From Halisarca cf. caerulea (taxonomy: Eukaryota > Porifera > Demospongiae > Chondrillida > Halisarcidae): a DNA stretch of 64,000 nt. Positions 15,001 to 51,807 of this stretch are shown in pieces; positions within the stretch are counted from its first letter, which is position 1; the number at the start of each line of letters is the position of its first letter. The translations under genes were made by a program, and so were the position numbers. The notes under the pieces were generated by a model. The model saw nothing but the letters and a program-made list of their open reading frames with translations. It ran no database searches and was not told where the DNA came from. The stretch lies in the NCBI GenBank assembly GCA_963170055.1, contig CAUJGJ010000242.1, forward strand, positions 1,257,501-1,321,500, read 5' to 3'.

Positions 15001-17103
15001 ATTTCAACTTAAAGTGGCCTGAATCTCAGGGAAACCAGAACATGTTGATACACGAATTGACCCATTTCATCTGCAATTTATCTTTTGAAGTTGTATACAT
15101 TCCAAATGTGAACATGGCCACCTGAACTGGTTCAGTTGGTCAGGCTTGGGCCATGTGCACCACTTCTTAACAGGTGCACAAAGAAAATAAATCAAAAAAA
15201 CAGTAAACAATTGTGTGAAAATTTAAAATAGCTTTCATTTGTATTACATCATTATAGAAATCATGTTGCTACAATCTAAAACCAAAGTGACCTATGTGGG
15301 AATCCATCATTTTCCGCAATTTGAATAACGTACATAGTCAGCACCACGTACTTATTCTCAGCACCACGTCTGGCCACCATCTTATTCTGTCCCATGCACT
15401 GAGAATAAAATGACAGGAGTGGGGCTGGGAATGAGATTAACTTGCCTCAAGTTCTTCGGGCGCCACGTTTCTGATTGCACAACACATCCCAAAGTGTTGA
15501 GTATAATCATATTTCGCCACGCTAGCAGCAGCAAACAGAAGACGCAGTGGCTTAGAACCTCAAAGCTATCCCACAATAACATACAAATAACCCTCTCAAA
15601 AAAGTTGGCAGTGCATAAACTTGTGCAAAACAAAGACCATGCATGCATATGTTTTTAGGTATGTACATGTTTGGAAATTTGGCCTGACCATCCCTACCAC
15701 CCTTCCTCTGGGCCTGCTGGAATATGGCTTATTGGGATATACAATTGTCATTGGTTCAGTGCTAGAGTCATTAAATTTACAAATTCTAGCTGGTAGGGTT
15801 CACAAGTTTGCTGACTTTACTCAGTCTACTATTTAAAACAGCTGTATTTCAGGGGACCTTAAAAATAATTGAAGGATAATTAAAAAATAATATGTTATTG
15901 GGAAGGCTAACAGCAGAAGTCTATAATAATAATTATGCATAATATATGAATAAGGTTTCCATTTGACCTGGCTACAGTGCTAAAATACTTTTCACCAGCC
16001 CAATCAATATTGTAGGATAATAAGGAGGAAAATATTAGTATGCATAGAGGGTAAATTATGGATCGAGGGTATAATATGAGATCTATGCCAATTAATACTG
16101 ACTACGTATATCAATTATATATGTAGTTAGTAACTAGCCACCCCAAATCAGGAATAATTCTCGAACAGTAAATTTCTCAAATTGGCACCAAATCTGGTAG
16201 GCAGAAAAATTAGCGACTAAAATTTTCACTATAGTCTCACCATAGATTGTCTATACCTATATTTTGGAGCGTCTACAGGAATATGTATTCGCGACCAAAA
16301 ATTTTGCAAGTGGAGTCAATTCATGAAAATTGTGAATATTATTGGTCACAAAAATTTCCCAATTTAGGGTATATATAGAATCATTACTGTCCAGGACATT
16401 CTATGATAGAATACACATTTCATTCAAAACATGAGAATTAATGATGAAATAAGTTGATTATTTTTGAACTGACTAATAATCATATTTTGTCAACTTGAAG
16501 GGTTTCCATGCAAAATACAGCGACAAACTCAGCTTATTAGGGTGCCTTACCTGTTCAAGGTTCTATAAATACATAACAGTATAACCCCTAATTCTGAGAC
16601 AACATGCAACAACCCCACTTGGGGCATGCATAGCCTTGCATGAGGAAATGTTAATAATATATGAATTAATTGCATGCATCAAGGAGAGTGTTGATGAAAT
16701 GAGTTGTCAATAAATTGTGAATTATCATTTAATATGTTTTGATATGATCTCTTGACTCAGAGGATTAAGCTCTGCATGCACAGATCTAATGAAATTGGTT
16801 TGGATTGAGATCAAAACAAGGCTCTGAGTCAACACTAATACATTTTCCAGACTTGGCGGTGGCTTGATGACCAAAAACAATAAGGATGGCTTAATTAGAA
16901 ACCAACCTGACAGTGTATTCAATTTGTCAATGACAGAATTTGTCAAATAGGTTTTATAAGAATGGCTACAGTCACAGCAATACGTATTCACAGAAGATAC
17001 CAATTTGAAATTGATTTTTAATTTAGCAATTTAAACAGATCTTGGAACAGTTTAATTCACCTACTACGGAGAATAGTAGACAGAGAGCACTGCTTTGCAC
17101 CAT
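443..17103 (-). CDS. Gene L: receptor-type tyrosine phosphatase paralog, ectodomain to juxtamembrane, 3' end off window
   Basis: Sixteen minus-strand coding exons can be joined with GT/AG sites and consistent phase: 17061-17103, 13971-14288, 12881-13192, 10261-10584, 9376-9708, 8319-8621, 7932-8231, 7532-7819, 7217-7468, 4800-5084, 4409-4729, 3911-4099, 3338-3430, 1497-1757, 1227-1356, 900-1036 and 443-546 (the two at 3911 and 3338 are halves of one FN3). They encode a signal peptide, Ig, FN3, Ig, nine further FN3 domains, a transmembrane helix and a basic juxtamembrane segment. The order and splice phases match gene M, whose next exons encode tandem phosphatase domains, so L is expected to continue into PTP exons left of position 1. 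That continuation is inference. Introns are 0.1-2.8 kb and full of repeats. The frame is open in every exon seen, and the juxtamembrane exon that is frameshifted in M is intact here. Ligand unknown. Confidence 0.85.
900..1036 (-). CDS. Gene L exon: juxtamembrane segment 1
   Basis: 137-nt exon starting with a basic stop-transfer run (RRRQK) just after the membrane helix, then MPVHCEKKGENEYALGID. Length and phases equal the gene M exon at 38057-38193. The splice donor is GTACGT. Confidence 0.85.
1227..1356 (-). CDS. Gene L exon: transmembrane helix
   Basis: Encodes a short linker with GGGPAS, then about 27 hydrophobic residues (AVAAAVAVFLIIII...IAICIVVYC), ending in Arg. This is a single-pass type I membrane segment with small residues on one face. 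It is nearly identical to the gene M segment, although many ectodomain exons differ clearly. Confidence 0.9.
1497..1757 (-). CDS. Gene L exon: membrane-proximal FN3
   Basis: 261-nt phase 1-1 exon encoding a fibronectin III fold: PTKPVENVVASR, VNISWTPL, GFPLYNVSYMS, then the typical Tyr-containing F strand (STYTFTIRVSTGNGTG). It is the last FN3 before the membrane and orthologous in position to 38764-39024 in gene M. Confidence 0.9.
2846..2893. repeat. Short perfect palindrome with 22-bp arms
   Basis: Arms 2846-2867 and 2872-2893 are exact reverse complements around a 4-nt loop. Each arm is itself nearly palindromic (ATTGTTTT G AAAACAAT). It is intronic in gene L and resembles the core of a small foldback element or a cruciform-forming site. 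Confidence 0.85.
2979..3041. repeat. (TA)n microsatellite
   Basis: About 60 bp of uninterrupted TA dinucleotide in the gene L intron between the last two FN3 units. Confidence 0.95.
3338..3430 (-). CDS. Gene L exon: second half of split FN3
   Basis: 93-nt exon encoding EIHTPYEVTVTAKTLAGFGE, the F and G strand end of an FN3 domain whose first half is at 3911-4099. Gene M has the same intron inside the same domain (39189-39281), so the split predates the duplication. Confidence 0.85.
3911..4099 (-). CDS. Gene L exon: first half of split FN3
   Basis: 189-nt exon starting VPGPVSNLNYNV, with MISWSPPLEPNGEITEYSL typical of FN3 A to C' strands. The donor is GTGAGT. Confidence 0.85.
4409..4729 (-). 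CDS. Gene L exon: FN3
   Basis: 321-nt phase 1-1 FN3 exon with RWCLLTWQIPDKEGRNGVIV and YTTYKWRVAAATVNGTG. It corresponds to 40592-40897 in gene M, which keeps the unusual Cys before the Trp-containing B strand. Confidence 0.88.
4800..5084 (-). CDS. Gene L exon: FN3
   Basis: 285-nt FN3 exon: SIEVTWIPPLNNQSLQYYI, then GLHPYEEYTISVQAGNRAG. It corresponds to 40992-41240 in gene M, where the YEEYTISVQAGN core is identical. Confidence 0.9.
5085..7216. other. Intron of gene L with a GC-richer island at 6.25-7.0 kb
   Basis: No coding exon was recognised. The stretch 6250-7010 is richer in GC than its surroundings and repeats a GCTGCCG(G/C)CG core near 6597, 6793 and, inverted, 6960. A plus-strand open frame at 6293-6679 has no recognisable domain. 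This is most likely a transposable element fragment of unknown family. Confidence 0.5.
7217..7468 (-). CDS. Gene L exon: divergent FN3
   Basis: 252-nt phase 1-1 exon with VESVNTSSITVVTSG, then LKPNTEYRITYSETNNYG. It lacks the usual B-strand Trp but keeps the Leu-Pro-Tyr pattern of the E and F strands. Position equals 41312-41581 in gene M. Confidence 0.75.
7532..7819 (-). CDS. Gene L exon: FN3 with weak donor
   Basis: FN3 exon (SLILAWRHPAVSTNFFTYKL, VTYEVEVWAAFSSGEG). A 288-nt in-phase exon requires the donor GTCAGT after GGAGGAA. This is non-consensus at +3 and +4, but it fits the 1-1 phase of its neighbours. Confidence 0.75.
7932..8231 (-). CDS. Gene L exon: type-B FN3
   Basis: 300-nt exon of the type-B cassette: VPGPVTSLQVRPSTT, FGLIITWGPPSGRNYPTP, TRYEVEVWPSF. 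It is nearly identical at the nucleotide level to the FN3 array of gene R, and gene M has no type-B exon. Confidence 0.92.
8319..8621 (-). CDS. Gene L exon: type-B FN3
   Basis: 303-nt exon, second type-B cassette of gene L (FGLIITWGSPSGSNYPTP, RYEVEVWAVSTLGDG). Donor GTATGT, acceptor TTCAG. Confidence 0.92.
8622..9375. other. Gene L intron, no recognised feature
   Basis: About 750 bp of AT-rich sequence. I saw no exon, RNA gene or clear repeat in it. Confidence 0.5.
9376..9708 (-). CDS. Gene L exon: type-A FN3 with proline-rich linker
   Basis: 333-nt exon beginning with APAPTPLPPPPPSKVQ, then an FN3 domain with VSWSAVSGSGITYTVCY and an extra Cys in NANCDTSG. Type-A exons also occur at 12881, 45291, 47450 and 62575. 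Confidence 0.9.
10261..10584 (-). CDS. Gene L exon: Ig domain 2
   Basis: 324-nt exon with an Ig-like pattern: YDIVCSDANYGKDWYRV, then ALTLHVKSFHSTDIGEYEC. The Cys, Trp and DxGxYxC positions are all present. Donor GTAAGT, acceptor CTACTCAG. Confidence 0.9.
10736..11620. mobile_element. 885-bp foldback element
   Basis: Sequence from about 10736 to 11105 is repeated, inverted and diverged, at about 11238 to 11620. Both ends begin AGAGTAAAATATCA when read inward, and shared blocks include GATCGGTCACCATGTATG and AAGCACACATAATTCAAAC. The centre holds a long C run (about 11165-11180). No transposase is seen. This is a non-autonomous inverted-repeat element inside a gene L intron, so its transcript could form a long hairpin. 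Confidence 0.85.
11621..12880. other. Gene L intron, no recognised feature
   Basis: AT-rich. The open frames at 11769, 12106 and 12572 have no recognisable domain or coding character. Several short motifs recur near 12480-12740 (TTTGCAAA, TTCGCAAA), perhaps an old element. Confidence 0.45.
12881..13192 (-). CDS. Gene L exon: type-A FN3
   Basis: 312-nt exon: APDPTPPPPKVHG linker, then VRVSWSAVSGSDITYTVCY, NANCDTSGITDT and YYIWVAAVSSGGRGPYSDR. It lies between the two Ig domains, as in gene M. Confidence 0.92.
13971..14288 (-). CDS. Gene L exon: Ig domain 1
   Basis: 318-nt exon. YEIFCDGEQYAKHWYKV supplies the first Cys and Trp, and THAGEYECRF the second Cys. Phase 1 entry after CCACCAG joins the signal-peptide exon in frame. 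Confidence 0.9.
14289..17060. other. First coding intron of gene L
   Basis: About 2.8 kb without a recognised exon. Around 14420-14660 there is a degenerate short-element sequence. At 16190-16380 there are repeats of (G)CGACCAAAAATTTTG type, in both orientations. The frames at 15382, 15410 and 15621 show no domain. Confidence 0.45.
17061..17103 (-). CDS. Gene L exon 1: start codon and signal peptide
   Basis: 43-nt exon with ATG at 17103-17101 encoding MVQSSALCLLFSVV, then one base and donor GTGAAT. Phase 1 matches the Ig exon at 14288. A hydrophobic core after a short polar start fits a signal peptide ending near the splice. Gene M has the same 43-nt exon at 51581-51623, with conserved flanks, which is the main reason for this start. 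Confidence 0.75.
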
Positions 17104-18766
17104 AATCTGCAATCTCCAAATCCTAATTCCTTTGTGTTCATATAATACGTCCATGCAGTGGTGAAAACTGTCCACAGATTGAGTTCAAGTGACACCTCAG
17201 TCTATAGTTCATGGGAGACATTTGTACATTCTTAACAAAATGAAGCAAGTATAAAGCAATTAACAATAATATTATGACACAGTGCCTATAGCTATAAAGT
17301 TACATGGTGGATTTGCAAAATTTCAATATAATGATACACTTATGTAGGAACTGTACAGAAGTCGTCAAAGTATATTAGGCAGAGCTATACAAAAACACAA
17401 GACTGAACATGGTGTCATGCAATCATACAAACAAAGATAAAAATTAAAGGGTGTTAGCGGAAAATGTTACCAGATAGGATGTTTTGCTCGGTTTTAACTT
17501 TGTATGGCAGATTAGAAGACAATTTACCATTCAAAACGGCACAGGAGGACTTATGTACTTGCAAGAAATCCTTGTACAGTGGCATTCACCACAGATGTAG
17601 TCTTGCCATGGCTTTTTCAGGGTATTTGGAAGTGAAGATCACAAAGACAGCGGCAAGAAGAGATCTTGGTTGCTGGACCGCTTGTGGTAGTTGTTGTAGC
17701 CAGAAAATGAGCATATTATGAGGTCCATGTAGTTACTTATTAACTTTGAAATTCAGAATCTGTAAATTGCCTTGCCATGCAGGCATTGCCTAGTACTATA
17801 TATACACTCCCCATGGACCTGTAACCAGTAGTGCTAGTGTGTGGCATCACCCCTGTGTCTGTAACTACATCCAGTTGGAATTCCTTAATTTAACAGGATT
17901 TTTGTATCATGATTACTTTATGATTTGTCAATGAGTAAAATTTATTTAATAATATTAAATATTAACTTGAAGTGACTGTGAGCAAAGTTACCATTCATAA
18001 ATCCATATTTTATGGTTGATATAGCATAATAAGCAGGCTCCATCCATATAGTACATATATATCGGACTATGTATAATAATTATACATACCAAGATACGTA
18101 CAGTGCATGAGAAGGGGGCCCGGAGGTAATACAGAACACTTTATCTGTTGGATAAAAGGCAATATATAGGTATATGTGCTTTTAAATCTGTTCAGTACAG
18201 ATAAGGTAGAGGGCCCTAATTCCGAACAGGGTATCTCCTAGCCGACACAGAAAGATCTAAGTTTTACTCTTCTACAGCTGTTACGTCCTGTATTAGTGCT
18301 AAGAAATGCTAGGTTAAAATTCCCCCAAGTTTCGTTCCTGGGCTCAGGAAAAGCGGTGTTCGGAATTAACAACTGTTCGAAATTAGCGACCCGACCTTAC
18401 CCTGCTTATAGCCATAGGAATAGCTGTCACCCATAGGCAACATTAACACTGACAATAGATACTACAAACCTAATCTATGCACAGGCTCAATATAAGATCT
18501 GTGAGATGCTGTCGATGTACAGCGGAGACTCAGAACGAATCCCAACTTGAGGGACACTGAAAACTCCTATATCAGAAATTCACTATAACCAGCTAAAGTA
18601 TCACAGTAAAACATTAACTGGGCCACGTGAAACTATTTACTGTAACAGAGATTCACTATAAGTGTTCTTTACAATGAGTTTCCACTGTGACTACAAGATC
18701 TTATATGATTTTCCGTCTTCAATTTGACAGCGGTTGTCTACCCGCTGTAAAGCGCGCTAGGCTTAC
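17104..18766. other. 5' intron of gene L
   Basis: 17104-17220 is similar to 51624-51740 upstream of gene M (shared CTGTGGACAG and AAATGTCT blocks), consistent with a retained leader sequence. A plus-strand frame at 17464-17721 is unassigned. 18540-18680 is a degenerate short element. Confidence 0.45.
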
Positions 18767-18860
18767 CTTTGGTTACGAAGTACTTCGGTATTCGACCCTG
18801 GCTAGGTCTAGATATAACGAGCAGGTAAACGAGCTTGCGCAGAACCCAAAAGTGGCCAAT
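18767..18860 (-). promoter_or_regulatory. Putative 5' noncoding exon and promoter-proximal block of gene L
   Basis: About 95 bp upstream of GTAAGC (18766-18761) is conserved with 53488-53580 upstream of gene M, including CTAGCCAG, GTCGAA and CTTCGTA. In both genes it lies 1.7-1.9 kb before the signal-peptide exon and ends in the same donor. The right boundary is approximate. It could instead be an old interspersed repeat. Confidence 0.45.
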
Positions 18861-18953
18861 ATGTACCAATGCCTTTGGAATCACCGAGATATTATGATGT
18901 AAGCACTCGTGTAAGTTCTAGGGTCTATGACGCGACTAAAATGGCGACACCAT

Positions 18954-19105
18954 GTTGCGAGTTAGTCTCGCGTCGCACAGACCCTATTCTCGCCTCCATT
19001 TTTTTTATTATGACGATTTTATATATTCTCGCCGACCGTGTGACGTCATAATAAAAAAAATGGAGGCGAGAATAGGGTCTGTGCGACGCGAGACTAGTTG
19101 CGAGT
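18954..19105. mobile_element. Mutator-type MITE with perfect 53-bp inverted repeats and 9-bp target duplication
   Basis: Arms 18963-19015 and 19044-19096 are exact reverse complements around a 28-nt spacer. GTTGCGAGT is duplicated on both sides (18954-18962 and 19097-19105). A 9-bp duplication with long terminal inverted repeats is typical of the Mutator superfamily. No coding capacity. Arm identity implies a young insertion, about 100-200 bp upstream of the putative gene L leader. Confidence 0.93.
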
Positions 19106-20696
<1,591 letters not shown>

Positions 20697-20928
20697 ATCG
20701 CAGGTGAGTTATGTCCGATTTTGGACATAACACAAAATGGCCGACGCTTCGTAGGCACTAAAATAAACCCCCTTTTTTTGCTTTCTGCAATAGGTAATGT
20801 TGGCATGAACCTACTATTCTACATTACAAACATATTGATGTAACGTTAGTGATCTCTTCAAGACAATCTACAAGTCGAACGTCTCACTACAAGCAATTTC
20901 TTCGGCTACTGTTGAAAAGACAAAAAGC

Positions 20929-21217
20929 AAAATCGCGGTGGTAAAAATCTCAGCTTCTGAACACGCCAATAGGTTCAAACGACTCCTTAGATACATAAGT
21001 GCCCTGAAAGATTCCTGGAGCCCGGTAGCTCAAAGCACGGCTGTTATGTCCAGGGGTTTCTGTCGTTTTCGAAGGTCTCCAAACACAAAACACGGGACAT
21101 AACTCGAACGGTAGAAGGTACAAAGCTCCAGGAATCTTTCACCGGGGTTTGAACTATTGGGAACCCGATGGTACTATTGCCGTTGCTCCGAGTTGAGATT
21201 TTTACCACCGCGATTTT
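20929..21217. repeat. Internal 289-bp hairpin of the 3.4-kb element
   Basis: AAAATCGCGGTGGTAAAAAT at the left end is repeated inverted at the right end. Further paired blocks are CCAATAGGTTCAAAC and GAAAGATTCCTGGAGC, with GTTATGTCC / GGACATAAC near the loop. The same hairpin, more degraded, is in the relative at 51.98-52.28 kb. Confidence 0.85.
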
Positions 21218-21980
21218 GAAATAAAATTTCCACTCGAACATCTCTCTTCTTCAGACTGCAGTCACATGCTGTCACGTGTCCTACGAAAGAGTCCGAACAT
21301 CTTTCTCGTATTCTCGCGTATACGTCCAGTTCGCGCATGATGTCATCACGAATATCTAGCTATCTTCGCGTGACAAACCCATGCGGTTAGCGCTATAATG
21401 AAATTCATTGAGCGAAACCGTATAATGTTACACTTAATTATGTTCACTACCTTGAGCATAGACCACAGGAGAGCTGAGCCCATTATTTGGAACACCGTAA
21501 CTGAACCCCCTGTCGATCAACCATACTGAACTAGTCACGGCATCGAATGATACCCATGACTGGCGGTCGGCTGGGACGTTTAAGGGCACGCCCCCCTCAC
21601 CACGTGGTTTGGGGAAGCCATGCTTCTTCAACACCCAACCTTATCACACCAGAATTACTGGTGGAGAATGACGCTGACCGATCGGGACAGCTATCTTGAC
21701 GACCTATGTGAAAATAAAAGGAAAAAACATACGCCCAAAACCCGTCCAACCCTATTATAACCACTTCGGCGAATCCCCTAAACTAGCGCAGCCCGACCTA
21801 ACCTCTATCTAAGTGGATCCACCCACGATTACCACTTACCAGACTAATCTTACCCCGTGACTACAGAACCAAATACTAAAAGTCTACAATTTAAGATCTA
21901 AATAAGAATTATACAAGTATAGTCCCAAACCACAGCATACATGTAAGTGTCTCACAAAGCCCGAGATAAGAGCAAAATTT

Positions 21981-23821
21981 CTACATCCTTCTACCATAAC
22001 GGAAGAATTGAGACCTGACTGGACCCGGTGGATGACCTGAAGGACCCATGAAGGGTGGTGGCAGCTGCCCCTCCTCCTGCCTGGCACGGCCACAATACGG
22101 AGCCTTATGCCCAGAGCGGCCACAAAAGGAACAGACATGAGGGAAAGGGCAGTACATCTTGTCACACCTACGCAAGTTCCAATTATCACAAGCTTGAGCT
22201 GGACGTCGGGGAGGAGTGATTGCTTTGTAATCCTGCGAGTTACGAGTTCCGATAGCCAATGCCCACAAATCATGGTCCAACTTTCCCCAGTCTCGCTCAG
22301 GAGAAGCAGCCATCTTCTGGCGGAAAGAGCGATCGTAGGTCCACCACACACGTCCAGGATAATCACGCACCAAACGCATGATTGACGCCTGATACGCAAC
22401 CAGACTTGAAGCCAAAGATGGTTTGTGGTGAACCATGACCGCCACAAAACAAGAAAAAACCAGCATCCACTCGGTAGGCTTCTCAATAGGAGGGGGTTTC
22501 TTAGCATGTTTGCTCGACTGCTGGGACTTTAAAAACAATTCCCCGATATACTCTGGAAGCAGCTCCCCCAGATCTATAAATTCTCCCCGAGTAATCCGGG
22601 ACACCAACGTAGCAGGTATAGCGGGCAAGCCAGCACCTGGAACAAAACCAGATTCTGCTTTTTCAACCGGAGTTGAAGTTGGAGTAGAAGGGGAAGCCGA
22701 TAATGGTTCTGGCTCTTTACCAGAAAGAGTCCCATGTTCCTGACCAGAGTGGGCAGAGCCCGCAGAGTGACCTAAAAGAAAATACAATTGTACAAGCCAA
22801 CGTGAACGCCGAACTACCTACGACCTAGCAGCCATAATGAAGTCAAATTACAGAGTCTAGAGAATATTCTGCAACACACAGAGATATCCAGTAACAGATA
22901 TATCATACAAAGTGGAGATCCTCAAGGGGACATCTTCCAAATGACCCTACCCAATATAACGAGCATAGAGGACCCTAGCGGGTCATGCTAAAAGTCATAA
23001 GATAAGAGAGAGAGAGACTGAGAGAGGAGAGCCACTAGAGGACGTCTCCAAATGATGGTACCCACAGCCGGGAGCATGGAGAAACACAAGAGGTTATCTC
23101 CAAATAACACTGAACCCCTATCATAGTATAGAAGAGAGTCCTAACAGGACAACTACCAAAAATTCATATCCGAAATGAGAGGTAAAAGAAAGACGTGATA
23201 CACCGAGACCAACTGAGCCACTAGCAATCAAAGAAACTTTAAGTCCTATTACAAACAGCTCCGCAACCACACAAAGACCACTGAGAACCAGCGGCTACAA
23301 CGGAACAAATACAAGAAAGGACAACAACAAACTGGGGCACCAGCACACAACAACTGAACTAATATGCACACCACTAAGACCTTGCTAAAGGTGGACCCAA
23401 AAGAATTTGTAAACAGGGAAGCCACAAGTACCATACCTCCCACGCAAAAGGTAACCAAACCGTTTGTGGCAACCACAAACAGAAAAACAATCCTGTCGCA
23501 TCACAAGTAGCGACCAAAAACAAATATTCCAAAAAGAAAACACTCTGACAAATTAAAGCTAGCCAAGGCCATACCCTGCCATGACAAACCTACCAATAAG
23601 GACAAAAACACAAGAACACAAAACGCCATAACGAAAAACTCACCCGAACCTCCAGACCCACTATTGGAGTCGTGACTCGGACCTTGGGTGGAGGGTTGAA
23701 CCTGAGACGACACCAGGGTATCCAGCAACCTCTCCTGCTGTCTCTGGATAGAAGACACGGCGGCCGACAAGTCGGCGACAGTCTGGGACAAGGAAGAAAC
23801 TGTAACCGTATCTTCAGACAT
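21981..23821 (-). CDS. Gag-like protein of the 3.4-kb element (two exons)
   Basis: Exon 1 (23644-23821) starts MSEDTVTVSSLSQTVADL, with a predicted coiled coil (SIQRQQERLLDTL), and ends at donor GTGAGT. Exon 2 (21981-22771) follows TTTTAG in phase. Exon 2 has the helix-rich block EWMLVFSCFVAVM ... AYQASIM ... WWTYDRSFRQK ... LDHDLWALAIG, then a CCCH-like cluster (CDNWNLRRCDKMYCPFPH) and a CX2CX4HX4C knuckle (CSFCGRSGHKAPYC). Family knowledge: this arrangement is found in nucleic-acid-binding gag-like ORFs of invertebrate tyrosine-recombinase retroelements. About 320 residues in total. A minus-strand frame at 21434-21634 may be a remnant of the following RT region, but I cannot confirm it. Confidence 0.7.
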
Positions 23822-24152
23822 CGTCAAAAGAAGAGCGTCGGCAGAGCTTCCACTAAGCTATGGGTTCTGTTTACAGAATAGCTACCTTCGTTGTCGCAGC
23901 AACCTAGTTACCCCCCTCATTGGACTGCACCCCCCTTTTCTAGCTTGCATTGGTCGCGAAGCTCTCAAATGCAATTCGAATAACACCCCTCGTACCCGCT
24001 TCGACCGCGCCCTTTTCCTCGCACCGACGCCTCCACCCAAAAGCGTGAAGCCCGTACGCTCCCTAATTAACTCCGATTACCTCCGTAATCTCCATTTATG
24101 GCTGGAATCGGACATAACACACCTGCGATAGCTCTGACATGCAATGAGTGAC

Positions 24153-24170
24153 GGGGGGGGGGGGGGGGGG
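24153..24170. repeat. Poly-G run
   Basis: Eighteen G residues just outside the right end of the 3.4-kb element, followed by AGGGGG. Runs of this length are often length-variable or misassembled. Confidence 0.9.
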
Positions 24171-24402
24171 AGGGGGAGAATAGTAGTCTCATATGTGTAT
24201 AGGTTATAACTGACTTCTAAACTGATGTTAAAGAAAGTTAGCGCCTTCCTTGCAATGCACCTCCATTGAAAGCGTGCACTTTTTGTTGATTAACAAATTT
24301 GTTTTTGTCCATTTAATTTAGCAGACTATAATATATACCTCAAATATCTGTTTTATCCCAGCACTGCCATAGCATAGACCATAACGATCACACTGCTACT
24401 GT

Positions 24403-25030
24403 TTGAAGTATACAAACTCGCCAGATCCTTTGATGTTACAGCGCATCGATATCAGGTTAGAAGATATACTTAAAGGGAAAGATGTGTACATACAGTGCAC
24501 TTTTGGACATGCAGTGAACGTTCTAAAATACGGACAGCCTCAATCTCTACAAATAACACAACTTAAGGCCCGAAATGTTTTCTCCATAATAGTTACCACG
24601 TATATACATATGCATTTTAAACCTCACTTCAACCACCTGAGAGTGAGGGAACAGGATGACTTTCTTGCTGAGTTGACAGAAGAAGTTTGACTGTCGAGGC
24701 TGTCGTATCCTGATACATCTGATTCAATGTACATGGTGAATGTTTTGGGCACAGGACCAACGTTTCTGGATGCACTGCCTCATGAGTTTTGGCTGAGAGT
24801 CAGGCTATATAGCTGAGTAGGCCATGCACCATCCCTTTTAAGGCCTAGGAGGCAGTCTTGGAATTAGAGTCTTTGAATTAGCTCGTTGACAGTGTATATA
24901 AGATTGTTCATTAAGTTAATTACCCTTAGGCTAGCTGAGGATGGTAGAAAGACCAATTGCAAAGTGTTAGGTTGTCACCTACTGGAGATCTGGAAAGAAG
25001 GGCACATCAGACGGGACTGCAGGGAGTAGT
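24403..25030 (+). pseudogene. Decayed gypsy-like gag fragment
   Basis: Reading across frames, the sequence gives LSRLSYPDTSD, FLDALPHEFWLRVRL and a broken zinc knuckle (WRSGKKG then HIRRDCRE). These resemble the capsid end and CCHC knuckle of Ty3/gypsy-type gag. Stops and at least one frameshift show decay. The earlier open frame (24403-24690) is probably part of the same remnant. No pol or LTR seen. Confidence 0.5.
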
Positions 25031-25717
25031 CACCTGTTCCAGTACCAAAGGAGCTCAAAAACAATAATTATTACTAGTCGAGCATGCATGTGTGCGTGTG
25101 GGGAGGGGGGGGGGGTAACTCGAACGATCGGGTAAGCATTTAGCCAGTAACCACTGCCAAACCATGCCAGTTGATTTTACGCTAAAAAGCTAGGTTTGTC
25201 AATTTCCCAACATGCTGCCTTACAAGCTATTTTAAATGAGCACTCTCAGCTATTTTCCACAGGACCTTAAGATATAGGGTACTGGTGAAAAGTCTTACTG
25301 TTTCTGAATCACTGCATACGTGTATATATTATGCCAAAATATTCACACCTATTCTATAAGGCTAGTCTTATTTATCATGCTTTATCACACACAATACACT
25401 TTGAGACAATGTGCCATTGTTGAATTTAGAAAGCACACATTGTCAACTTCTATGTTCTGAAAACACACTGTAATGATGTCAACTTCTCGATTACATGCAG
25501 TTTTTATACTAACACACTGAGAAATTACACAATTACACTGTTTCATTGAGTAATCACACTGAAAGTTCTCATGATTAGAATTAATAATACACATAATAAT
25601 AATAATTATTGAATTTGGAAAGCACACAGTCTTTTTATGTTTGGAAAGCACACTGTAATAATGTTAACTTGTAGATTATGGTTATTACACTGACACACTG
25701 AGAAGTTGCACAATCAC

Positions 25718-25797
25718 ACAGTTTTATTGAGTATCCACATTGCTTTATTGAGTAATCACACTGTTTTATTGAGTAATCACACTGTTTTATTGAGTAA

Positions 25798-25805
<8 letters not shown>
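25718..25805 (-). terminator. 21-bp tandem array with four AATAAA poly(A) signals at the end of gene M
   Basis: On the minus strand AATAAA occurs at 25786-25791, 25765-25770, 25744-25749 and 25723-25728, exactly 21 bp apart. The first starts 7 bases after the stop codon. More diverged units (with ATGAAA) continue to about 25530. The array probably sets the 3' end of the gene M transcript. Confidence 0.8.
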
Positions 25806-51623
<25,818 letters not shown>

Positions 51624-51807
51624 ATTAATTTGAAATCTCCAAATCTTTTCCTTTTAAACCTATTAGTTAATCTTCAATGCTGAAAGCTGTCCACAGTTTG
51701 AGTTCAATGTGGTACTCAGCCTATGGATCAATGGAAGACATTTTAATTATACATTAATCTACATCAATTAAGCTCCATAAATGTCATGCACACTACTTAC
51801 ATGCACC

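Larger units (their letters stand above)
20697..24129. mobile_element. 3.4-kb inverted-repeat element carrying a gag-like gene
   Basis: Both ends read inward as GCAGGTG(A/T)GTTATGTCC followed by GATT, with no clear target duplication. The left 560 bp is homologous to a short element at about 51808-52553. The interior, on the minus strand, encodes a coiled-coil plus zinc-knuckle protein but no reverse transcriptase, recombinase or transposase that I can recognise. The gag type is that seen with DIRS-like tyrosine-recombinase retroelements, which also have inverted ends, so a non-autonomous DIRS relative is my best reading. A DNA transposon with a captured gene is the alternative. Confidence 0.7.

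Noticed and set aside
17464..17721. Plus-strand Cys-containing 85-residue frame
   Set aside because: No recognisable family and no support from the gene M counterpart region.
22107..22743. Plus-strand frames over the gag-like gene
   Set aside because: Shadows of the minus-strand zinc-knuckle exon.
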